A DNA stretch of 64,000 bases from Varroa destructor (taxonomy: Eukaryota; Arthropoda; Arachnida; Mesostigmata; Varroidae): assembly GCF_002443255.2 (NCBI RefSeq), contig NW_019211460.1:24658882-24722881 (forward strand). The letters are read 5' to 3'. The position numbers were made by a program, and so were the translations under genes. Each line of letters opens with the position of its first letter. Within the stretch, counting starts at the first letter, position 1. Below, piece after piece: positions 26,801-38,413 of this stretch. Below the pieces are notes generated by a model, which did no database searches, was not told the DNA's origin, and saw nothing but the letters and a program-made list of their open reading frames with translations.

Positions 26801-29800
26801 GTAAGGATTAAACCATTCCTTGTCTATGCTACAAGCGTATTTTTGTTGATTAAAGGTTAGCAAATTGCAATAACAGAATACACCACACACATTTTAAATT
26901 GGCCTAGATCACGGGGGAGCTTTTTTTCAGGGGTCACATTTTTGGCACCCAGTTATAACTCTGTGACGTATTACATGTGAAATTCCAATTTTGTCTAATC
27001 GAACTCCAAGCTTTGCCTCTTCGATTGTGGACATGCGTTTTTGTACTTTGGGTTTCAACATGTGGTCACCTTCTCGTTGGTATCCAGCACCCTGATCTCC
27101 GCCCTCGAAATTTTACTTGCACCATTTATATACAGTGTTCCCGCTTAACGCGTGTCCTGACCAATTTTCTTCAGCTTTTCGAAGAGTGAAAACCCGCTCG
27201 CTAAGCGTTGGTTTTCGAGACTAAAAAGATGTCTTTTTTTTTCTAAGCTCCTCTTTCTTAGAGTAAACTCAACTGGTGTTCTCGTACAGGATTCTAGAAG
27301 ACTGGCATATTTACAAGGCACATTTTGCCTGATAGAGGCATATAGTTCTCAAAGCCAGCCGGATTCGCTTGTAATGATATCTACCGACATTTCTATTGCT
27401 TCCGTTCTCTGACTGGTTTAGCTTGTTATTATTGAAAAAATATATCTATTGAGTGGTTGGTATTACCACCAAGCCATTGCAAAAACAATAGCAGCTATAA
27501 TTATACGGATAATCAAGACGCTCGCACAGCGACAACGGTAAGCGAGAGCTTAGAAAGAGAGCTCAAGGGAGTTCGCGGCAGAAGGTTAGCAGGCGTGAAT
27601 AAACGATAACGGTGGGGAACGTGATTGGCTCGCCATGATAACGACAGCACATTATGAATCGATCTGCCTCTTTTTATAAAGGTGGTAATTATAATCATCT
27701 CGGTCGGCGTCACTCAGCCATGTGTCACAAGGCGGCACCTTGACTGCAATATTCTGTTGTCGTTATTTTATACGGTAAACGTACTCAAACGGACGTGTAG
27801 CATGTTTCAATTAATGTTCCATCCGCTTACCCGATTCGACGCTTGTCTAGCTAGCTACTGGGTGGCCGCTCGCTACACTGTATGTTGTTTGTGTTGAATC
27901 TCCACATACAAGCAACGTGCTAGGTGTAATAAAACACAATGGTACCGACATGAGCTGCAGGATGTAGTAGTTGTAGTAAAAATAGCACCAGCAATCTCGA
28001 AACGTCGAGTCGTCCACGCATCGAATGGTTACCGAATCATGGAGGGCTAGCATCAGCCATTGTGATGCATTAGAATCATGTAACATGTGTAGATCGTTCT
28101 CGATTTGCTCAAACGAAATATATTATCTGTATATGAAATTACAAAAAGCGGTTCGTTGCGCTAGTTTTTCTTTTTAGAGTATCTTTGTTTGAAATATATG
28201 TAGATTTAATAATAAACGTTAGTTATCACCGGTCAACGGAGAACGGGGGACACTATTGATTTTCAGTCAACACTACAACAACACCATTACTAACATTTTT
28301 ACCATAGCTTCTTCTTCTGTCACAAGTCTCATTATAAAACTTAGGGTTGGTAGTGTTGCCGAACTAGTGGTAACACACCGAAAAGGTCGCTGGCATAAAG
28401 GCAAAGGGTAGCCTGCTTGCGGCTGACCAATTGTCCAACCTCGACGCTCCATGCCGAAAGAGGCGTTCGTCCATTAACGCCTGCCGGCCGCGACGTTGAC
28501 TGCTACAATAGAAGAAGGGAGCCGCAAGGGGTATCGGAGGCCGATTAGTTAGTTGGTAATATAGATAGGGGGAAAAAGCTCCGACGTAAGTCGTGTAACC
28601 CGTGGCTGGTAGAGTGCTTTGCCGGCTCTACTCTGCCCTTTCGTAGTTGCCGGACAAAGAAAAGCGCGAAAGAGAGATCGATCGAGGCAGTAGTGGCGCG
28701 AGTGGAAAAAGAGCAGAAGCAGCAGCAGCACCCCATCACAAGAACGCCACGCAGAGGCTGCACAGAGCGTAAGGTCTGCCTTCCACCCTTGATTGCCCCA
28801 ATTTCCGCCTTTCCGCCTTCGCGTTACTCCAGCCTCATCTCGTTCACTCGTTTTAGGAAAGAAGAAGAAAAGGAGAAGGAGAAGGAAAAACGAAGACCTC
28901 AATTAGTGGAACGTGCTCTCCTGTGCCTGCCCCACTTAGTTTGTCGGAGCCGCTGCCGCCATCCTCCATTGCTAGAGCTGCAACAGTGCTAGTGGTTCTG
29001 CTGCTGTTTATCGTGTGTCTGACCTCTCCATCCCCTGCTCTGCCGTTTCCACAGAGGTCTGACTGGAGCTGGCTGCATGCACCCCGCAAGGCGCAGGAGC
29101 CCCTAACGCCAGCAAGCGACTATATCTCCTCATCTGCCTCCTCAACTGCGCGCCGGGAGCCATCCGTTGCCGTAGGATGGGCCAGGCCAGCCCGCTGCCC
29201 GACACACGCGTGGAAAACAGACACAACAGTGCGATACCAATGACTCTTCTGTGTCTTAGAAACAGTCCCATCATTCCTTCCTCGTTCAGGCGTTCTCTCG
29301 GTCCTCCTCGGTTTCGCCAAGTGGAGAAAAGATGGGAGTGCGCAGTTGCTTTCTTAGTGGGAAGAGAGCTCCTTAACTCCTCAGAACTGTGGCAGAAGTG
29401 TGGTAGCGGTGACGATGGCGGCGGCTGAGGCGACAGGCCCCTTTCAAAGAGAATGCGATCTAGTGACTGGGCAGAGTAGAACGACTATTTAGCGGAAAAA
29501 CAAGAGGAAGCCACATGGAAGCGGGAAAGATTTTCGTGAATTCTGTATGGAGAAACTGAGAAAAATATAGCAATGAAAACCTGTGAGCAAATAAGTTTTC
29601 TATGCTCTCCATTAGACAGAGTGCATATGTAATGTGGTAGTATTTCCGAAGGTGCCAATTTTTACGCAGGAGATATGTTTACACAGAGATATTACGCTGG
29701 TAATATTAGTAATATGTATCAAAATCTCTATAGGTACGTATATATGTATGAGAATATGTACTAATACCATCCTATTCCTATGTAGTTATTATTGTCGCTA

Positions 29801-31570
29801 GAAGTATATTATACCTTGAGCGGTAAAAAGTCGACGGAGCTGAAGCTACACACAGGCGGCGTATCCGAGCGAAGCACTGGGGCGAAGCCTTAAAGCTCAA
29901 GCCGTTTACGTTCATAAGAGATGTTGTCAGCCAGCCGGCCGGATAGACAGGCAGAAATCGAAGACGAGGAGCCTGAACCGGCAAAGGGTGCTTAAAGCCA
30001 CCGCAGACGTTGAGTTTGGTCTCCTCGGAGCCTTCCATTTCATCCAGCGGTAAATCGCCCGCCTGAATTTCCCTTCCGTCCCCTGGTCGGTAGTATCCCG
30101 TCTCTCCGAATATTAAACTGCTAACGAGCTCTCGCAGCCGCCGGAGCGGAAAGTTTTAATATAGGAGGAATGCTTCAGCTTCCCTCTCGGATTCCCTTCA
30201 TCTCCTCTGCCAGCCCCCACCTCTTCATGTCCTAGTTTCGGCAAAGAGCTGTTCGGCGACATTGGCTAAAGAGGGCCCCAACATGTCCTTATCATCTAAG
30301 ATCGCTACGTCGTGACGACGGACTGGCTTGCTGGCTGGCAAGTGGATGTGCTGGTTGAAGCCATTGGCCTTACTGCCAACGTTTTTCTCTGTGCCTTCGA
30401 TTTCTCATTCTCGAACTGCTGAGACGGTTCAAGCGGTTCCGTAGGGCTTGAAACATTTTAAGGACCACATCCAACAGGAAAGCTTCAAATACGTCTATCC
30501 CATGTCGTGATGGTGAACTGACTAGCAAAACCGCTGCTAAAAATTAATTCTTAATACGAACCGGAATAGGAAAAAGAAAAGTGGCCGACAAAGACGGAGA
30601 GAAGGAGGGAGAGAGGTGGGCGATTGGTGAGTGACCACCAACTCAACATACTAAACAGAACGAGGCCAAGTTTTAAAAGCAGTAACCGTAGGCAAAAGGT
30701 CAATCTAAAACTGGCCTTATAAAAGCGTGCGTATGCCGAATAGGCAACGCGCCATGCGTCGGCAACGATCTTTCGCGGTTTATTGACAAAATGGTAAAAT
30801 AGCAGAGTGCTGAAAGAACAAGGTATAAGCAAGCGGCTCTACCGAAGACAGAAAATATCTCCGGAATCGTTTCCGGTGTCTTGGTTTGTGTGTAGGGCTA
30901 TGATCCTTAATGCTAGCGGGAGAAAAACAAAAGGAATGCGCACCATTCAGGTATTTGTACTCCCTTTTTGGGCAGAAAGTAGGCCGCTGCCGCCTCGAAA
31001 GAAGCACTAGCACTAGAAGGTAGTAGTAGCGGGCTCGTAGTTTCAGCATCTCCCTACATACAGTTTTTTGGCGTAAGAAAGAAACTCACTGAGGTAACCA
31101 CAAACGGGACAGCATTTCTTGCTTAGAAGAAAGGCAAGAAAAGAGAAGCCTGTTTCGTTTGCCTTGGTACTCCTCTCTATCGTAGCCCACCACATTCATC
31201 GTATCGACGGCGCGCAATGTCGTCTGCTACTGATTGCGGTTACTACCTACCCGACGGGAGTAGCTGCCCAAGACAGCCTCTGCTGCGATCCTGGACAGGA
31301 GAAACTGATAGAATCGTGAGTACGCGAGAACGACGACGCGATCAGTCGGTGCTGATGCAACGAAATCGAACATTCGCGCCTCGTCGGTGCTATTGTTGAT
31401 TTTCCTATTACTGACTTTGGCCCTACTGTTTCTGCTCTTTCCGAATAATGCGTCGACGAAGGAAGTGCAAGAAGACAAGCAGCGACAGCAACAGCAGCAG
31501 TAGCAACAACTCCAACAGCTCTATTTCCATAGAAAAAAAAAAAAACATTACAAAGGAGAAAGAGATATCG

Positions 31571-31699
31571 ATGTTTACGCAACGGGTGGTGTTGTCGTTA
31601 ATACTGTTGGCAACGACAAGCGCCTCGAAAGCAGAAACGCAACTAACAGCACCCTTTGGCTTCCCGGAGGGTGCAGCGACGCGTAGCAACGACGACTAA
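31571..31699 (+). CDS. Candidate small secreted peptide (42 residues)
   Basis: From the ATG at 31571 the translation has a signal-peptide shape: a short N-terminus with Arg5, a hydrophobic core (about 6-14) and small residues S-A-S-K-A before a polar remainder. The frame is open upstream to another ATG at 31448, preceded by a Ser/Asn run from CAG/CAA-type repeats. Short frames with one hydrophobic core are common by chance. No family recognised. Confidence 0.07.
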   Translation: MFTQRVVLSLILLATTSASKAETQLTAPFGFPEGAATRSNDD

Positions 31700-32913
31700 C
31701 GCGCATACATCATCGACGACAGATTACTGATAGTGAGTGACACCGGAACGAGAAGAAGCAAATGACGAAAAATCTTAGAATGTCAATATAGTTCCACCGG
31801 CATTTATTCCTCATGGTAACAGCAGTAACGGCGGCACATAAGATGCACTAATCCCGATTTTGTCCCAGGTTCGGTTTATTACTGGCCGTGCAGCATGTTT
31901 CGTTCCTTACCTAACTATACCGTTATGCGTGCCTAACGCGTTCGTAAGCGAGCTGCATGCACGAGTTTTCAAATGAGTCACTGCGCTTAGTTGGTTATGG
32001 CTGCTTGTAGAGCTGAGTGGAAAAGATGTTTCTAACGATAAATTGAGGGGAAAGGATGCAATGGCCATTAGTCGCCCGTTCTTAAAGCTAAACGTGGCAA
32101 TCGCCCATCCGCGAAACCGAGCAATCTTGAGCAAATAAGGGGGGCAGCACCCAACGGCATCAGCTGGGTATGCTGGGGTTGTAGCTGAGCCTCTGTAGTA
32201 AGTTGTTGACACCGTCGTGTTGAAGAGGGCAGCACGCACGGACAGACACGTATATACAGCCCTGGATGCCAAGTACCAAGAGAAATTGAAACTAGATGGA
32301 AATTTTAGAAGGAGTCTCAACTCTTGTAAAAAGGTCGGCCACCTACATTCTTTCTTAGGATAGTGACAATTGAGATATGTCGAGAAGGTTAGTATGCAAG
32401 CATACGAACCGGAAGCACATCGGTTTAAAACATTTTTTTCGCATACTTCTAAATGGCTCGAGATTCTAGACAGCGTCAATAAAACGTCTGTTTATTAGTA
32501 ACAATACTATTAATATTATCCCGTATACCATTTTCAATATCAACATTCGAATAAAAACGCACTTGCTTCTCGTACTACACGAAATGGGTTTCTACCAGCC
32601 AAGCTGTGACCAGGACCTGGAGCAGCTGTATTCGTCCCCACTTATTTAATGTAACTTACTTCCAACGACTACTACAACTATAACTTCTAATACATTTACT
32701 ACCTACACGTCAAGTGCGGGGTGCTATACATCGAGGGGACTACAAAACGGGCCATCGTGAAAGCTGAATGCGGAGTGGCTGGGGTAAGCGTTCGCCGTGG
32801 AACGGCTAGTAGACGAAAGCTCATTAAATTTAAGGCAGCGACGCGGTTGAAGCTGGGGCGACAAGACTGGCATAGGTCGTCGGGCTGTTGCTGTTACTCT
32901 CGTTGGCTTCGTC

Positions 32914-32957
<44 letters not shown>
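32914..32957. repeat. (GTA)n microsatellite
   Basis: Fourteen perfect GTA units plus a partial unit, the longest trinucleotide array in the window. It produces spurious poly-Ser (plus) and poly-Thr (minus) open frames. Confidence 0.97.
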
Positions 32958-34097
32958 TCGCTTGAATTTAGTTAAGCAGAACAATCAAGCACGCATCGCC
33001 ATTGCAAACACCCTCTGATAGCACCGCCGCTTCGCAGAAAGTTGACAGCCGTGGCGACAGCGGTGACGGTAATAGCAGCAGCCGGAATCGCTGTGCCCAG
33101 GTCTGGGCGACCGAAGCTGCTGTGCTGGTGTTGGCGCGCCAGCTAATAGATGCGTTTCAAATGTCAGCTCGCCCAGGCTGGCATTTGGAACTACTGTACT
33201 TGGTGCAAATTTGAATTTAAGCACGCTTTGTACACATCGAAAGGGTAAAGAAGGACGGACGTAGAACTGAGGCGGTTGCTATGGCTAGGAAACAGGGGGT
33301 TATAAGAGGGAGAGAGCTGTTGGTGGTGCAGCAGCTTGGAAATTTGGAGCTGCGGCTGTACACATCGGTGTAGGATTTTTTTTTGTCCATTTTGACCGTC
33401 GAGCAGAATTAGAATGGAGAGAGATAGAACGTAGATTTAGACAGGCCGGAAACAAGAGCGACAGAAGGGCGACCAAAAAACGAATAACATCTAGCCAGCG
33501 TTTACAGCGTTGTAGGATTGTGCGGAACCAGATAAGACAGAGCTGCTCAAGCTAAACGATATACACGAGCCAAGGACTCTGGGCCTCAGGCCTTTCGCTT
33601 TCTTCACCGATTCCCTTGCTCCTTTCTGCCCATTGTTCCCCATCCATACGAGAAAAGTAAGAGCTTGCGCTATGCCTACATCGGAAAATTACCAGCTTCC
33701 ATTCCACTCCAGCCTGCCTTACTCTCTATTATTTGTCCCACGCTCGTTCCATGCGTGTCTGCATGCGTATATGTCAAGAGGCTTGACAAAATAGCGATAT
33801 TTCAATGTAATCGTCCTTCCACCGCCCACTATGTCTACTGACACCTCAACGAGTCCCAACGCCGACGAACCAACTAAACTGTAAGCAGTGTTACATATTG
33901 ATATGCTTTATTCTACGATGCTATGTCGTCTTACCCTCGTTGTCCTTCGTCTCGTCCTTTATTTCCCTTCATCATGCGCGCGTAGACAAACATTACTCGT
34001 TCTCTATCAATGCCTGCTGCACACGTTTCTGTAACGGAAACACTTCATTCTCAAAGCGTTTCCGAGATACATAAACTTAGATTTGTACGGTTATGTG

Positions 34098-34373
34098 ATG
34101 CGTAGGTACCAGCACGAGAGTCCAATCGATGCGGCGCTGCTCCAAGGCGTGAACGGCATGCACCGCTTCGACCTAGTCAAATGGCGCAAAGAGTACCCTG
34201 GGGACTTGCTGACATGCGATCGGGTGACATACCGACGATCGCTGAGAAAAGTACGGGATAAAGGGCTTATATATGCAGAGAAAGCTTCTTGGCTTCCAAT
34301 GCTTGTACCGCTGCCTCGTCAGAGACCCCAGAAGAAATGCGCAAAATTCAAATATGTCGAAAAGGAAGGCTGA
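34098..34373 (+). CDS. Candidate 91-residue charged open frame
   Basis: The frame from ATG 34098 to TGA 34373 translates to a Lys/Arg/Asp/Glu-rich protein with few serines, unlike most open frames in this window, which are rich in Ser, Leu, Arg and Cys. A possible acceptor (cgtag|gtacc) sits just after the ATG, so it could instead be a last exon. The middle part, ending in S-L-R-K-V-R-D-K-G-L-I, resembles the recognition helix and turn of winged-helix domains in general shape only. No specific family can be named, first-position codon bias is absent, and no AATAAA lies close downstream. Confidence 0.13.
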   Translation: MRRYQHESPIDAALLQGVNGMHRFDLVKWRKEYPGDLLTCDRVTYRRSLRKVRDKGLIYAEKASWLPMLVPLPRQRPQKKCAKFKYVEKEG

Positions 34374-36410
34374 GTTGAGCTAGTACGATGGCATTGTTTA
34401 GTGCGTTCTAGGCCCTAGAACACTGGCGATGTCTTTCTATCGGTATCACCTACATCTTGAAATTTATCTATGATGAACTGATTATAGCACTGTTTTCATA
34501 TACGTACGTTATGATACACTAACCTGACGTCAGGCACTGATCATGTGATTTAGCCCCAGTATCTGTGGCGAGCCTTCACAGTCCACAGCCGGCGTGCATG
34601 GGAGTCGATGCCAATGCACGCATGTCAATGAGTAGAATGCGTGATCTACCCCAGCGTTCGCCGTAATTGAGTGCCGTTTTAGTCGAATAGCGTTCAAATT
34701 TAGCCCAGTCGCCGACTGTGACGAAAGAATTTGCAGTTCTGGGCAATTAACAGCGCACCGCTTCGCTGCGAAGATGCGTGTATATATTAGCTGGTAGCCT
34801 GTGGTGCATTCTTAATCTTGGTTTTTAGTCTTCTTCCACCGACTTGCCGACTAAGATCAGTAACGCTTGGAGGGCTGACGTTTCTACAGGTATCATCTGA
34901 ACACAAGGCAAACAGATCGCTGTTTTCAGCGAATGGCGGTAGCGGCAGTTTAGCAACACCATACGGTACACACAAACGGCTTATACGAGCTCCAAAAATT
35001 TCGGCGGCACACATTTGACTGACTACTATCCCCATAAGTCATCACACCCTATCATCTTAGGGCCTGCCAAGTTCTGGGCTCATCACTATTGCCTATGGCC
35101 GTAGAATACGCCTAAGTGATGGATCTAGAAAGCGATGCTTTCCGCCGCTAGCGCCAGAATTCGCTTCTGCTGCCGCTACTACTGACTGCACTGTAATAAG
35201 CAATACATGTACAAACGCGCAGTGATACACGCTCGTACGTCCAACAACTGCTGATTTAACTAGAAGAATTGTTTCCATCACCAATAAGACGCCTGGCTGG
35301 TTGTTTGCTTCGCTGCCTGGCTGTATCAACCCTCTGAAATTGGCTGATGACGAAAACGAAGATGGTGACGCCAACGATGAAGAGGGTGAAAAGCAAGAAG
35401 CAATGTCAGAGTTCTTCTCACGCTACGTCCTTCGAAAGAGATAACAGCTGTCAATCTGCTGTCACCATTTCGAATTATTAGCCTGGGTTGTCTTGCCTTT
35501 TAGGCACAGTATCGTATGAGTTGCATAGAGTGCTCGGTAGCTGGTAACGGTCGCTGTCATTGCCGTCCTAAACTACATAGGTTTCAGCATAAAAAGAAGC
35601 ATGGACGAAAAGGGGTAAAAAGCAGACGTTGGGCAGGGCACTTTTGTGCTCAGTGGTCATTTTCAGGTTTAAAACACTCGCCTCCACCGACTAGCTATCA
35701 CTCACGTTTTCAAGCGGTTTGGTACGTTCAAAACGTTCCGGTAACCCCTGTTACTGACGGCGTTGCGGTAACTGTTGATACACATGTTTCGCCTGTCAAA
35801 CCCTGTGCCATCAGCAACTGCTAAGATCGCGTACACGCATTTCTGATAGCTTTGGACGTCCATACTCGAAATCGTTGTAGGAAAATGGTACTAAACCTAG
35901 TCAAGTAAAGGGAACTACTAAACACAAACAGGAACAACTAATCCAGCAGGCTCTAGTTTGACAGGCGTCGTTCTTTTCTCTAAATCGTCGGATGATGCTA
36001 ATGAACAGGGTACAATGTAAGAGTGCTTTCGAGCGACACTGGCAAATAGGAACCGATCGGGCGGTCGTTCGTAGCGTATAGTCGATTTTCCATTGTTGAA
36101 CGAAACTGCTTGAATTAGTACCAGGTCTTGACGCTGTTATCGTTTCAATGAGCTGAACGACCCCATTTATGTCATTGGAAGATTTCTCTATAATTATATT
36201 TCCGCTGTAGACGATTGTCCAGAGGTCTCGACAAAGCTGCCATTGGGCAGCGCGGTATAGATTCGTTTTGTTTTTTTTTTTTTTTTTTTTCGGTTGTAGA
36301 CGACTCGCCACGCTGGCTTTAAGTAGAATACCAAGAGTTTCGAGTTAAGCTAGTTATGCCTCTCTATCCCATAATATTATTGGTATAATCTTCAGTTGGA
36401 GTACACTGGT
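34374..36410. other. No gene supported
   Basis: The frame 35516-35824 (plus, 102 codons) has a Cys/His/Lys-rich start but no recognisable zinc-finger spacing. No other notable feature. Confidence 0.55.
36271..36290. repeat. Poly-T run
   Basis: Twenty consecutive T residues. As poly-A on the minus strand it could be the tail of a retroposed element, but no element body is recognisable next to it. Confidence 0.95.
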
Positions 36411-36476
36411 GGTTTCGGCGTAGCAGTTAGCGCGGTGCTGAGCTCCCCTCCGTGTATCGTGACTCTAATACGATTG
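36411..36476 (+). other. tRNA-like / SINE-like fragment
   Basis: The stretch GTAGCAGTTAGCGCGGTGC (36420-36438) resembles the D-arm (A-box side) of tRNA-derived SINEs. About 30 nt later GACTCTAATAC (36461-36471) is a poor match to a B box (GGTTCRANTCC). There is no acceptor stem and no second copy was noticed in the window. It may be a decayed SINE head or chance. Confidence 0.12.
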
Positions 36477-37084
36477 CCTATATAAATGTTGTCTCTCTGC
36501 TTGGCTACCATATTTCGTATGTTACATACACCCGCTGAGGTATAGATTTGTTCATACGGTTTGTATCACACCTAGTTTTAATGTCTGATTAATTTAACAA
36601 GTTGTTGCTTAGTCTAATTCCTTATGTGGCTCCCGGTAGATCTTTTATCTTTACTACTGTTACTGAATTTTATTACCATAACAACAAATGCTACTAGCGA
36701 TACGGTGACGATCGTCAGATGGCTAATCGGATTCTGCTGTTACCTCTGACCCGTCACGGACGCCGTTTATCGTGGCAGCGTACTTCGTTCGCTTGAACAT
36801 TCCCTTGTTCGTTAGCAGTCGTAATACTATTATACGATAGCTGCAACAATAAAAGTAGTGGTATCTACGACGCTCAATCAACAATATCGGAAGTGACGCC
36901 GGCAGCATAGCGTAACATAGAGCAGGTAAATAATACACATGGGAAAACGCCCTCGCAGTCTCGCACAGCGACATGCCGGTTTTAAGGCGCCAATGACACG
37001 GTGCCAGAATACGCACGTCTGCATGCCTGTCGTCAACAACAACAACAATAATGGACCAATCGACGAGTAGACGATAAACCCGTC

Positions 37085-37110
37085 GTCCGTTCGTCCGTCC
37101 GTCCGTCCGT
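37085..37110. repeat. (GTCC)n microsatellite
   Basis: About six GTCC units with one irregular unit at the start; part of the GC-rich block at 37.0-38.4 kb. Confidence 0.93.
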
Positions 37111-37449
37111 CATAGCAATGATAATCGCTGGCTCTCAGTAGGCCGTATGTGGTGCGATTGTCCAATTGCAGTTGTAGTTGCATTTGGTGGTCGCTGCCAT
37201 TACCGTCGCTGCGGCGTTGATGGGGATAATGGCGGGTGATCGGCTGCTGACTCGCACTATGCACGCGCCCTTGATTTCTATTGCCGCTGCTGGTGCTGCC
37301 ATCGCAGTTAGGGCTGCCGCATTAGCAACGCGACGATCATCGCTAACTGGCCGTTGGCTGCTCACCTGATTCGTCCGTAGCTAGTCACCACACTCTCCGC
37401 TTGCTAGTCGTCGATTGTCGGTCGTCGGACGGCGCCAGTTGACAGAGCC

Positions 37450-37475
37450 ACTACTACTACTACTACTACTACTAC
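37450..37475. repeat. (CTA)n microsatellite
   Basis: Eight perfect units, encoding a spurious poly-Leu on the plus strand. Confidence 0.95.
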
Positions 37476-37993
37476 GGGACGAGACAGCAGCGGCGGCCAT
37501 CGGCCACCGATCAGTAGACGAACCGCTACTGTGGCCACAGCTCACCAGCAGCAGCGGTAGCCACGCGCTAGTGCGTTCCAGTGGCTCGTCCGCTCTTTAT
37601 CGGTCCGCCCACTGCTACGTGTGTCTCATTCTATTTGCCTTCCGTAGTAGTTGTTGCATTTGTAGTAGTGGTGCTGTTGATGTAGGTAGTTTTAGCAGTG
37701 CCGGTATTGTTAGTAGTAGTAAAATAAGCTATCTGTGACCGTGCTGCTGGCTCGTGCTGGAGGTACTGCTGTTGCCGTTGTCGTTATCGCTGTCGTAGCT
37801 GCCGTTGCCGCCGCCGCGGTCTAGACAGTTGTTCATAGTCACTGACAACGATTTCAGTGGCGGCAACGCCTGGCGGAGGGCGGTACCGCCGCCGACGGGG
37901 CGGGGCTGGGCGACAGACAGGCAACGGGAAGAGGTGGCCTGGCGACCACAGCCGGTCGCCAGGCGATATCCTCCGACTGTCCGATGATGAAAA

Positions 37994-38413
37994 TCACGAA
38001 AGCACCGATGGCGGCGATATCACTGATGACAGTGATAACAACAACAGCAGCAACAGCAGCAGCAGCAGCAGGAAAAACAATAGCAGTAGCTGTCGGTGTT
38101 GCTGTTGCGCCAACATCCGCAGTAGCAGCAGTGTGGACGAACAATAGCAACGAGAACTGCCCGAGCGAGGATGATCGCCGACAACCGAGCGCCGATCTCT
38201 AATCTGTGACTGACGGTTGACTGCTGGCTCATTTGTAAGAGTGCTAATAATATGATCGGGTGGTTGGTCGCTTAGCGGACTGGTCCCATCGACCGACCGA
38301 CCGACCGACCAACCAGCCAACCAAATGGCATCGACGACGGCGGAGGCGGCGGCGACGGTAGCACGTGGCATTTCTGCATTGTTACTATTAGCGCCAGAAC
38401 CCGCTACTGGCAT
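37994..38413 (-). CDS. Candidate minus-strand frame ending in a poly-Leu run
   Basis: ATG at 38413-38411 on the minus strand opens 139 codons. Over the first 83 codons about 42 % begin with G and two-thirds with a purine. The translation is rich in Val, Ala, Asp, Gly and Asn. It then enters a run of about twelve Leu produced by (CTG)n and stops soon after. The block is full of degenerate GTC, GCC and GGTC repeats, and repeats with that phase give the same bias without coding. I favour the repeat explanation. Confidence 0.08.
   Translation of the reverse strand: MPVAGSGANSNNAEMPRATVAAASAVVDAIWLAGWSVGRSVDGTSPLSDQPPDHIISTLTNEPAVNRQSQIRDRRSVVGDHPRSGSSRCYCSSTLLLLRMLAQQQHRQLLLLFFLLLLLLLLLLLLSLSSVISPPSVLS
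38039..38071. repeat. (CAG/CAA)n microsatellite
   Basis: Eleven CAR units. Gives poly-Gln, poly-Ser or poly-Ala in the plus frames and poly-Leu on the minus strand. Confidence 0.95.
38291..38322. repeat. (GACC)n microsatellite
   Basis: Five perfect GACC units followed by diverged AACC/AGCC units. Confidence 0.93.

Larger units (their letters stand above)
26861..34082. other. No gene supported beyond weak candidates
   Basis: Contains a GC-rich patch at about 28400-29450 in which several frames are open. A pyrimidine-rich acceptor-like site ends at 28856 and opens a frame with one hydrophobic core (about residues 41-58 from the acceptor), but without a start codon. Also holds the longest open frame of the window (31907-32479, minus, TTG start), judged random. 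Confidence 0.55.

Noticed and set aside
31907..32479. Longest open frame, 190 codons on the minus strand
   Set aside because: It begins with TTG, not ATG. Its length equals the random expectation for the window maximum and its Ser/Leu/Ala/Thr-rich translation matches no family.
32721..32984. Frames with poly-Ser (plus) and poly-Thr (minus)
   Set aside because: Both runs are the (GTA)n microsatellite read in different frames.
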